Shown piece after piece: positions 1 to 6,387 of a DNA stretch of 39,237 nt (positions within the stretch are counted from its first letter, which is position 1; each line of letters begins with the position of its first letter). Source of the stretch: Acidobacteriota bacterium. GTDB lineage: Bacteria; Acidobacteriota; Terriglobia; Bryobacterales; Bryobacteraceae. Location of the stretch: positions 1 through 39,237 of the forward strand of contig VFZY01000037.1 of the NCBI GenBank assembly GCA_016870915.1. The letters run 5' to 3'. The position numbers and the translations under genes were made by a program. The notes under the pieces were generated by a model. It did not search any database and was not told the DNA's origin. It saw only the letters and a list, made by a program, of their open reading frames with translations.

Positions 1-306
1 GAGTCGGGTCCGCAGAGCGCCTACTCGGCGGCCTCTTCTGTTTTACCGCAGGATTCTCAGGGGTCCCAAGTGGTGTCAGACCCGATCTATCGACCCGCTC
101 AACTCGGCGGCGTGCATAGTTTAGGTGTAACTGTGAAGGCGTGCAGGGATGTTCCCACGTTATTTGAAAATTGTAAAAACTCGATAGAAATGGACTGGTA
201 CCCGTGGAAGCCGGGTACTAAGCGGCCGGCTGGCCGGCAAAGGCCGGGCTGGCCTCATGACACCCAGGCAACGCCGCCGCCCGGTGTCCGTCTTGCCGGC
301 CGTTGC
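1..306. other. Gene-free window edge with two small hairpins
   Basis: I find no supportable gene here. A frame that stays open along the plus strand is the antisense shadow of the permease gene that follows. Two inverted repeats are visible. GGGTC at 61-65 pairs with GACCC at 79-83 around a 13-base loop. GTACCCG at 198-204 pairs perfectly with CGGGTAC at 212-218 around a 7-base loop. The second lies about 90 bases past the stop codon of the minus-strand permease and could help end its transcript, but no T-run follows directly on that strand, so a classical terminator is not shown. The first resembles in style the small palindromic intergenic repeats of many GC-rich genomes; this is only an impression. 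Confidence 0.35.
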
Positions 307-2823
307 TCAGGCGTCGGTCCGGAGGGCGCTCATGGGCTCGATGCGGGCGGCACGCGCCGCGGGAATCATCGTGGCCACCAGGGAGGCCGCCAGCAGTGTG
401 CCCACCACCAGCCCGAAGATGACCGGATCGGCCGCCTTGACCCCAAACAGCTGGGTCTCGACGAACCGGCCCAGGCTAAACGCACCACCGGCGCCCACCG
501 CCAGCCCCTCCAGCACAACGGCTGTCATTTCACCCGCCACCAGACGCACGACGTTCGCCTGGCCGGCGCCCAGGGCCATCCGGATGCCGATCTCGCGCGT
601 GCGCCGGGCGACAACGAACGAAAGCACACCGGAGAATCCCACCAGGGCCAGGATCGTGGCCAGCACGGCGAAGCCGCCGGCCAGCAGCGACACCAGCCTC
701 TCGTTCGCCAGCCGGAAATTGATCTGGTCGTCGAGCATCTTCATGTCGCTCACCACCAGATTCGCGTCCACCCGGGCCACCTGGGCGCGAAGCAGGGGCA
801 TGATCCGCGCGGGGTCCGTCGAGGCGCGGGCGTAGACGTTCATGCCGCCCGCGAACCGGAGAGCGCTATCCAGGTTGATGAACATCTGCCGGGGCACCGC
901 GCCCCGCACGTCGTGGTAGCGGGAGTTGCCGAAGACTCCGATCACCTCAAAGTCCAGCGGCGCCCGGACGCCCCGGCCCATCTTCTGGCCCACGGGGTTG
1001 GTGTTGGGGAAATAGTCGCTCACCAGCCGGTCGTTCACCAGCGCGACGCTGCGCCCGCTGCCCCAGTCCTGCCAGGTGAAGTCCCTGCCGGCGCGCACCG
1101 GGATGCGAAGGGCTTCGAAGTACCCGGGCGTCACCCAATTGAAAAAGCTTTCCGGCTCCCGGTTCTCCGGAATGCCGGGGATGGTGATGGCGCCATCCGA
1201 ACGCCCGCCCGTGAACAGCCGCGTGGTGTTGGCGCCCACGGCCGCCACGCCCGGCACCTGGGCCAGGCTCTCAATCACCTGCCGGAACACCTGCGTCTTG
1301 CGCGGTGCGTCGTACGGCGTGACCGGCCGCACGAAGAACGTCACTACGTTCCTGGTGTCCATTCCCAGGTCCACGTTGCGCAGATTGCGCAGAGTCTGAA
1401 CGAACAGCCCCGCACCCAGCAGAAGGATCACCGAAAGCGCAACCTGAAGACCGACGAAAACCTTTCGCAGCCGCACCTGCGCCCCGCCGCCCACCACACC
1501 GCCGCCCTCCTCGCGCATCGTGAGCGAAGGGGACACCCGCGAACTCTGCCAGGCCGGCAGCAGGCCGAAGAAAAAGGTGGTGATCGCCGTGACCACGATG
1601 GTGAAAACCAGAATCCGTGTGTCCGGCGCGGCGGAGATCGAAAGAACCGTGGGGTCCACCGGCAAAGTGCCCAGCAGGAAGCGCGTCAGCATCCAGCCAA
1701 GGCCCACGCCCAGGGCGCCGCCACACACCGCCAGCAGCAGGCTCTCGGTAAGAAGTTGCGCCAGAATCCGGCCGCGGCCCGCGCCAATCGCGCCCCGAAT
1801 CGCCAGTTCGCGCTGCCGGGCGGCGCCCCGGGCCAGCAAAAGTCCGGCCACGTTGCTACAGGCAATCAGCAGAACGGCCCCCACCAGCCACTGCAGGATG
1901 ATCAACGGCCGCTCAAAGCCGCGGCGCAGTGGCGAAGCGCCCTTTTCGGCGGGTTCAAGCGAGAACGTCTGTTTCAGGAACCGCTCCCGGGTTTGCGGGA
2001 AGCGGGTGAAGATGTCGTGCTTCAGCTCCACATCCTGTCGCTGGCGGTAAAGCACCTTCATCGCGGACTCGGCCTGGGTGCGGGTGACGCCCGGTTTCAG
2101 ACGGGCGAACAGGTAAAACCAGGACGAGCGTTCCTCATCCAGGCGCGGGTCCGTGGGCGTGATCGACGGTTTCATGGCAATCGGAACCCAAAGCCGGGTC
2201 GGCAGACCGGTGTCGGTGCCCTCATACCCCGGGGCGCCGATGCCAACCACCGCGAAGGGCGTTCCGTTCAGCCGGATCTGTTTCCCCACCAGCGAGGGAT
2301 CGCCGCCAAAACGGGATTGCCAGAAGTCATATTGAAGCACCGCCACCGGATGGCCGTTCAGGTGAAGGTCATCCTGAGGCGTGAGCGTCCTTCCCAGGTG
2401 CGGCCGCACTCCAAATACCTGGAAATAGTTGCCCGTCACCATCGTGAGCTGGATCATCTCACTCCGGTCCTCCCCCGAGGCGCCGGCCGCCGTCAGACCC
2501 GCCGGTTCGCTGCGCTGCCCCGCCAGACCGGCAAACACCGTGTTCTGATCGCGCAACGCGAGGTAGGTAGGGTACGGAAAGGTGTGGGTCCCGTCGCCGC
2601 TCTGGCTTCCCACCCGGCCGCCGTCCACTCGAAAGTAGACCAATTCTTCCGGATTCTCGCCCGGCAGCAACCGCAGCAAAATCTGGTCCACCAGGGTGAA
2701 GATCGCCGTGTTTGCGCCAATCCCAAGTCCCAGGGAGAGGATCGCCGCCAAGGCAAATCCCGGCGTCCTGACAAGCTGGCGAACACCGTATCGCAGGTCG
2801 CCGAAAAACGAACCCAGGGTCAT
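307..2823 (-). CDS. ABC transporter permease, ADOP (acidobacterial duplicated orphan permease) type
   Basis: Inner-membrane permease of the MacB/FtsX superfamily, 838 residues. It has the doubled layout of the ADOP group: an N-terminal helix around residues 20-45 containing GLGIGANTAIF, a periplasmic MacB-core region, an FtsX-type helix block starting near residue 310 (ACSNVAGLLLARG, then RELAIRGAIGAGR), a second core region, and a second FtsX block at the C-terminus (RTREIGIRMALGAG). No ATPase or adaptor gene lies next to it, which fits the 'orphan' description; it presumably uses an ATPase encoded elsewhere. The ATG at 2823 is preceded by AGGAG about 5 bases upstream. Its promoter must lie in 2824-2946, back to back with that of dxr. 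Substrate unknown. Long reading frames antisense to it are codon-usage shadows. Confidence 0.92.
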   Translation of the reverse strand: MTLGSFFGDLRYGVRQLVRTPGFALAAILSLGLGIGANTAIFTLVDQILLRLLPGENPEELVYFRVDGGRVGSQSGDGTHTFPYPTYLALRDQNTVFAGLAGQRSEPAGLTAAGASGEDRSEMIQLTMVTGNYFQVFGVRPHLGRTLTPQDDLHLNGHPVAVLQYDFWQSRFGGDPSLVGKQIRLNGTPFAVVGIGAPGYEGTDTGLPTRLWVPIAMKPSITPTDPRLDEERSSWFYLFARLKPGVTRTQAESAMKVLYRQRQDVELKHDIFTRFPQTRERFLKQTFSLEPAEKGASPLRRGFERPLIILQWLVGAVLLIACSNVAGLLLARGAARQRELAIRGAIGAGRGRILAQLLTESLLLAVCGGALGVGLGWMLTRFLLGTLPVDPTVLSISAAPDTRILVFTIVVTAITTFFFGLLPAWQSSRVSPSLTMREEGGGVVGGGAQVRLRKVFVGLQVALSVILLLGAGLFVQTLRNLRNVDLGMDTRNVVTFFVRPVTPYDAPRKTQVFRQVIESLAQVPGVAAVGANTTRLFTGGRSDGAITIPGIPENREPESFFNWVTPGYFEALRIPVRAGRDFTWQDWGSGRSVALVNDRLVSDYFPNTNPVGQKMGRGVRAPLDFEVIGVFGNSRYHDVRGAVPRQMFINLDSALRFAGGMNVYARASTDPARIMPLLRAQVARVDANLVVSDMKMLDDQINFRLANERLVSLLAGGFAVLATILALVGFSGVLSFVVARRTREIGIRMALGAGQANVVRLVAGEMTAVVLEGLAVGAGGAFSLGRFVETQLFGVKAADPVIFGLVVGTLLAASLVATMIPAARAARIEPMSALRTDA

Positions 2824-2946
2824 AACGCTCCTGTTCTTCCCTGCCGTGCTGAAGGAAGTGAACGGATTGGACGGCCCGGATGTTCCCTCGTTGGGGTTTT
2901 TGACGGTTTACAACTGTGCCTTCCAAAAATTGTCTACAAAAAACTG

Positions 2947-2975
2947 TTGACTTTCCAAAATCGGTATTCTAGAAT
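2947..2975 (+). promoter_or_regulatory. Sigma-70-type promoter upstream of dxr
   Basis: TTGACT (2947-2952) and TAGAAT (2970-2975) are separated by exactly 17 bases, each one mismatch from the consensus hexamers. Transcription would begin near 2982, just before the first arm of the inverted repeat at 2985. It reads towards dxr, leaving a leader of about 145 bases. This is sequence pattern only; no start-site data. Confidence 0.5.
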
Positions 2976-2984
2976 TGGAATTAA

Positions 2985-3066
2985 GCCGGGGAGGCAACTC
3001 CCACCAAAGCGAGACTAACCTCATAAGACCCCTGAAGCAAACCTCCCCGGCGCCCGTAAGGGTCTT
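2985..3066 (+). promoter_or_regulatory. Candidate structured leader RNA (attenuator-like) of dxr
   Basis: Three helices compete for the same bases. (1) GGGAG/CTCCC at 2989-3002 with a GCAA (GNRA) tetraloop. (2) A perfect 10-base inverted repeat, GCCGGGGAGG at 2985-2994 with CCTCCCCGGC at 3042-3051. (3) AAGACCC at 3025-3031 with GGGTCTT at 3060-3066, followed by the pyrimidine-rich CTTTCTTT like a weak terminator; a small CCC-GTAA-GGG hairpin sits at its 3' side. Helix 2 cannot form with helix 1, and helices 2 and 3 interleave as alternatives or a pseudoknot. This is the logic of an attenuator, riboswitch or short terminated RNA. I do not recognise a known class. Confidence 0.4.
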
Positions 3067-3127
3067 CTTTCTTTGAATTCCCCTCCCCAGACCTTCTGAT
3101 AAAATGGCCTTGCGTCCATGCACCGGC

Positions 3128-4306
3128 ATGAAGGCTGTCACCGTTCTCGGTTCCACGGGTTCCATCGGTTGTAGCGCCCTGGATGTCGTCCGCCACAATC
3201 TGCACCGTTTTAAGATCTTTTCCCTGGCGGCGGGCGCCAACACGGACCGTTTGGCTGAGCAGATCCTGGAATTTCGCCCCGAAGCTGCCGTGGTAGGTAC
3301 GGAATCGGCTCTGAAGAGTCTAACCGGGAGGCTGGAAGAGGCCGGGTTGCCGCGGGCCGATTGGCCCGAACTGGCCTGGGGCGGACAGGCGCTCATTGAC
3401 GTGGCCACGGCGGAAGGCTGTGGGTTCGTTTTGTCGGCGATTGTGGGTGTTGCCGGTCTTGAGGCCACCTATGAAGCGATCCGGCGGGGAAAACAGGTGG
3501 GGCTGGCGAATAAAGAGACCCTGGTGGCGGGCGGCGAGCTGGTGATGGCTGCCGCGCGGGCCGCCGGTACCGAACTGCTGCCGGTGGACAGTGAGCACAA
3601 CGGCGCCCATCAATGCCTGCGGGCGGGCCGGCGGGCGGAGGTCCGGCGTCTCATCCTGACGGCGTCCGGCGGGCCGTTCCGGGAGACCCCGGCCGGCGAG
3701 TTCCCCTCGGTGACGCCGGAGCGCGCCCTGCGGCACCCCACCTGGAAAATGGGGCCACGCATCACAATCGACTCCGCCACGTTGATGAACAAGGGGTTTG
3801 AGGTGATCGAGGCCTGCTGGCTGTTCGATTTTTCGCCGAAAGAAGTGGACGTGGTGATCCACCCGCAATCCACCATCCATGCCATGGTCGAATACAATGA
3901 TGGCAGCGTAATCGCCCAGATTTCGGAGCCGGACATGCGGATGCCCATCCAGTACGCCATGACGTACCCGGAACGGCATGAAACCCGGGTCGCTGCGCTG
4001 GATTGGACCAAGGCCCGGTCCTGGACGTTCCAGCCGCCGGATCTGGACAAGTTCCGGTTGTTGCGGGCGTCGTATCAGGCGCTTGAAGCCGGTGGCACCG
4101 CGACTTGCACGCTGAACGCGGCCGACGAGGTGGCGGTGGAGGCATTCCTGGCGGGCGGGATTCGTTTCGACCAGATCGCCGATGTAGTGGAAGAGACGTT
4201 GGATCGTGTCCCGGTGCGGCGGCCGGATACGGTGGCCGGGGTGCTGGCGGCTGACGCCGAGTCAAGGGATGCCGCGGTGCGGGCGGTGCGGGCAAGGCGC
4301 TGCTAA
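3128..4306 (+). CDS. dxr: 1-deoxy-D-xylulose 5-phosphate reductoisomerase
   Basis: Cytosolic enzyme of the MEP isoprenoid pathway. It converts 1-deoxy-D-xylulose 5-phosphate to 2-C-methyl-D-erythritol 4-phosphate with NADPH and a divalent metal. With the ATG at 3128 the protein has 392 residues, close to the E. coli enzyme (398). It starts directly at the NADPH-binding loop (MKAVTVLGSTGSIG). An in-frame ATG at 3104 would add only an atypical 8-residue tail. Metal and substrate motifs are present: VDSEHN near residue 155 and the flexible-loop/substrate region HPTWKMG...DSATLMNKGFEVIEA near residues 205-230. ANKETLVAGG is also conserved. rseP follows, a common bacterial neighbourhood. Regulation probably involves the 5' leader described separately. 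Confidence 0.97.
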   Translation: MKAVTVLGSTGSIGCSALDVVRHNLHRFKIFSLAAGANTDRLAEQILEFRPEAAVVGTESALKSLTGRLEEAGLPRADWPELAWGGQALIDVATAEGCGFVLSAIVGVAGLEATYEAIRRGKQVGLANKETLVAGGELVMAAARAAGTELLPVDSEHNGAHQCLRAGRRAEVRRLILTASGGPFRETPAGEFPSVTPERALRHPTWKMGPRITIDSATLMNKGFEVIEACWLFDFSPKEVDVVIHPQSTIHAMVEYNDGSVIAQISEPDMRMPIQYAMTYPERHETRVAALDWTKARSWTFQPPDLDKFRLLRASYQALEAGGTATCTLNAADEVAVEAFLAGGIRFDQIADVVEETLDRVPVRRPDTVAGVLAADAESRDAAVRAVRARRC

Positions 4307-4333
4307 ACGTGGCAAGCTGATTAGGGAACCGAC

Positions 4334-4387
4334 TGAATGGGAGTGCGTGATTGAATGGGAGTGCGTGATTGAATGGGAGTGCGTGAT
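4334..4387 (+). repeat. Three tandem 18-base units, each a start-to-stop micro-ORF, abutting rseP
   Basis: The unit TGAATGGGAGTGCGTGAT occurs three times without mismatch at 4334-4351, 4352-4369 and 4370-4387; a fourth partial copy (4388-4396) contains the rseP start codon. The unit is six codons long, so each copy holds ATG GGA GTG CGT GAT TGA in the same frame as rseP, with every TGA followed directly by the next ATG. Each copy also carries GGGAG about 11 bases before the next ATG, so it could serve as a ribosome binding site. It looks like serial duplication of the rseP initiation region. Confidence 0.9.
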
Positions 4388-4390
4388 TGA

Positions 4391-5698
4391 ATGGGATTGA
4401 TTGACAAGATCCTGTGGCCCCTCGTCCTGCTGGGCATTCTGATCATCGTCCACGAACTGGGACATTACTGGGCCGCACGCTTCTTCGACGTGAAGGTGGA
4501 GGTGTTCAGCTTCGGCTTCGGGCCCAGGCTGTTCGGCTTCCGCAAGGGTGAGACGGATTTCCGCTTCTCGGCCATCCTGTTCGGCGGCTACGTCAAGATG
4601 TATGGCGAGCAGCCCGGTGAGGACTCGGCGGACCCCCGTTCCTTCCTGGGCAAACCGCGCTGGCAGCGTCTGATCATCGCCTTTGCGGGCCCGGCTATCA
4701 ACATCGTCCTTGCGGTGGCCGTGATGGCCACCCTGTTCACCATCCGGTACCCGAAAGAAGTGGCGGAAGCAGGCCCGGCCGTCGTGGGCCACGTCGATCC
4801 GGATAGCGCCGCGGCCAGGGCCGGCCTGCAAGCCGGCGACAGGATTGTGCAGGTGGCCGATCAGGCCAATCCCACCTGGGATGACATCATGCTCAAGGCC
4901 GCGGTGGGCGGCAAAGGCGAACTGACGGTCGGCGTCGAACGCGACGGGCGGCGCCTGGCATTCCAGGTGCAACCGGGTGTTTCGGAAAAGACCGGCGAGC
5001 CGCTCATCGGCTGGTCGCCACCCATCCGCGTCAACCGCGTCATGCCGGGGCTTGATGCCGAACGCCAGGGGCTCCGCGAGGGCGACGTCATCACGTCGAT
5101 CAACGGCGCCGCCCTGCGCAGCTATCAGCATCTGGTGGACTCCATTCGGAACAGCAAGGGCCAGCCGGTGGAGGTGGCGTTCCTGCGAAACGGGGCGCGC
5201 CAGACGGTCCGCTTGCAGCCGGCGCTGATCGACACCGGCCGCCAGAAGGTCTACATGGTGGGCGTCGATCTTTCAGCGCAGATCGTGATGACGCAGTTGG
5301 GCGTGGGCGAGGCCATCGCGGAATCCGTGAAGCACAACGTGAAGAACGCGCTGCTGATCTATCAGGTTCTCAAGGGCATTGTGGAGCGCCGCATTTCTCC
5401 GCGATCGCTGGAAGGGCCCATCGGCATTGCCGACATCGCAAGTGAAGCCGCCAAGCGCGGTGCGCTGGAGTTCTTCGCCACGCTCTCCATGGTGAGCCTG
5501 AATCTGGCCGTGTTCAACCTGCTGCCCATTCCGGTGCTGGATGGTGGCACCATCCTCATGCTGCTGGTTGAGATGGTGATGCGCCGCGACCTCAGCCTGC
5601 GCGTTCGCGAGGCCGTGGTGGGCCTTGGGTTCACATTCCTTCTGTGCCTGGTGGGCTTTATCCTGTATAGCGACATCAGCAAGCGCATAGCCGGCTAG
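4391..5698 (+). CDS. rseP: RIP metalloprotease RseP (site-2 protease, M50)
   Basis: Inner-membrane zinc protease that cleaves membrane-embedded substrates, classically anti-sigma factors and remnant signal peptides; 435 residues. The zinc motif HELGH is at residues 21-25 inside the first membrane helix. Two PDZ domains follow, roughly residues 120-205 (AGLQAGDRIVQV) and 215-285 (GLREGDVITSINGAA). The third zinc ligand is in the C-terminal helix motif LLPIPVLDGG near residue 384. A last helix ends the protein. The start is the ATG at 4391, the last of four in-frame ATGs created by the preceding 18-base repeats. It lies 84 bases downstream of dxr and is probably co-transcribed with it. Confidence 0.96.
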   Translation: MGLIDKILWPLVLLGILIIVHELGHYWAARFFDVKVEVFSFGFGPRLFGFRKGETDFRFSAILFGGYVKMYGEQPGEDSADPRSFLGKPRWQRLIIAFAGPAINIVLAVAVMATLFTIRYPKEVAEAGPAVVGHVDPDSAAARAGLQAGDRIVQVADQANPTWDDIMLKAAVGGKGELTVGVERDGRRLAFQVQPGVSEKTGEPLIGWSPPIRVNRVMPGLDAERQGLREGDVITSINGAALRSYQHLVDSIRNSKGQPVEVAFLRNGARQTVRLQPALIDTGRQKVYMVGVDLSAQIVMTQLGVGEAIAESVKHNVKNALLIYQVLKGIVERRISPRSLEGPIGIADIASEAAKRGALEFFATLSMVSLNLAVFNLLPIPVLDGGTILMLLVEMVMRRDLSLRVREAVVGLGFTFLLCLVGFILYSDISKRIAG

Positions 5699-5703
5699 AG
5701 CCC

Positions 5704-5744
5704 CCAGCCGTATATGGCTGGTTAAGACCCGGAGCCGTATGGCT
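5704..5744. terminator. Two similar hairpins between convergent rseP and the next gene
   Basis: CCAGCC (5704-5709) pairs with GGCTGG (5716-5721) around GTATAT, followed by TTAAG. A shorter copy follows, AGCC (5733-5736) with GGCT (5741-5744) around GTAT. The copies are near-duplicates (AGCCGTATATGGCTGGTTAA against AGCCGTATGGCTGGCTAA). They fill the 48-base gap between two stop codons facing each other, so a bidirectional terminator is the simplest reading, although there is no long T-run. Confidence 0.4.
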
Positions 5745-5746
5745 GG

Positions 5747-6340
5747 CTAACAAGTCGAGCGCTGCCGGCACCTGGCAATGAACGGCCGATGGGGCGGGCC
5801 CGCCGGCTGGGAGATCATGATCGGCGCCAGCTCTCCCGCCGCCACCGCGCTCGGGACCATTCGAACCAGACCCTGCTGTTGCCGTTCCAGCGGCCCGTCG
5901 GCTTCAATCGACAGAATGCGGTTGTTCGGGAACCAGTCGGTGGATGCCCCGCTCAGGCGCGGCCGGTCGCCGGGCAGCACGTAGTAGAGGAAGACCATCT
6001 GGCCATCGTTCCCGCCCAACACCCGAAGCGGCAGCGGCAGGTCGAGCGTCGCCAGGGCGTGCCGGGCCTTGAACGGCTTGGGGTCCGTCCCGGCTCGCAG
6101 AACTCGAACGGGACCCTCGCCGGGCAACTGCCAATCAAGCCCGCGGCCGCCGATCACATGTTCCAGCCGAAGCTCGCTTCCGCGCTCCAGGCGGCTGGCT
6201 TGGGAGCCGCTTCGAAGGCCGATTCTCACGCCTTCCGGCAGCAGCATCCGCATCCTTTCCGTGCCGAGATCGACGGCCATCGACGAATGGGTTCTCACTG
6301 CGAAGAACCCGCTAGGTACAGGCGCACACAAAGACGACAT
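5747..6340 (-). CDS. Hypothetical protein of unknown family
   Basis: I do not recognise this 197-residue protein. The minus strand has the strongly G/C-ending codons of the neighbouring real genes, which supports true coding. No signal peptide, membrane helix or catalytic motif is evident. The sequence is basic and rich in Arg, Pro, Gly and Leu, with segments such as GGRGLDWQLPGEGP and ADGPLERQQQG. The ATG at 6340 has GAAGAG just upstream with tight spacing; a second in-frame ATG at 6280 (MAVDLGTERM) is an alternative start. It converges on rseP and its 5' end faces the PSD1-type gene across only 47 bases, so the two promoters must overlap. It could be the remaining part of a larger gene. Confidence 0.55.
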   Translation of the reverse strand: MSSLCAPVPSGFFAVRTHSSMAVDLGTERMRMLLPEGVRIGLRSGSQASRLERGSELRLEHVIGGRGLDWQLPGEGPVRVLRAGTDPKPFKARHALATLDLPLPLRVLGGNDGQMVFLYYVLPGDRPRLSGASTDWFPNNRILSIEADGPLERQQQGLVRMVPSAVAAGELAPIMISQPAGPPHRPFIARCRQRSTC

Positions 6341-6345
6341 ATACT
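6340..6345 (+). promoter_or_regulatory. -10-like TATACT upstream of the PSD1-type gene
   Basis: TATACT lies 43 bases before the ATG at 6388, in the short divergent gap. The position 17 bases further upstream (TACAGG, 6317-6322) is a weak -35 match. It overlaps the start codon of the minus-strand gene, so the two genes could interfere. Confidence 0.3.
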
Positions 6346-6387
6346 CTTCAGTGGGATCTCTGGGAGACCCATTACAAGAAAACGAAC

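Larger units (their letters stand above)
2824..3127. other. Divergent intergenic region between the ADOP permease and dxr
   Basis: About 300 bases without a gene. The half next to the permease should hold its promoter on the minus strand, but I see no convincing -35/-10 pair there. The half next to dxr holds a sigma-70-like promoter (2947-2975), a set of competing inverted repeats (2985-3066) with a pyrimidine tract, and a second -10-like motif (TAAAAT, 3100-3105) close to the dxr start. The A/T-rich stretch 2920-2980 stands out from the GC-rich surroundings, as expected for a promoter zone. Confidence 0.6.

Noticed and set aside
60-84. REP or transposon-end sequence around GGGTC...GACCC
   Set aside because: Only one copy is seen in the window and no transposase is near; the resemblance is too weak to annotate as a mobile element.
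70-3018. 982-codon open frame on the plus strand antisense to the permease
   Set aside because: It mirrors the permease gene in a GC-rich codon pattern, has no recognisable domain, and is rich in Arg, His, Gln and Pro as expected of antisense shadows.
4334-4387. CRISPR or iteron/replication origin
   Set aside because: The 18-base units have no spacers, no dnaA boxes or A/T-rich zone nearby, and coincide with a start codon; a duplicated initiation region explains them better.
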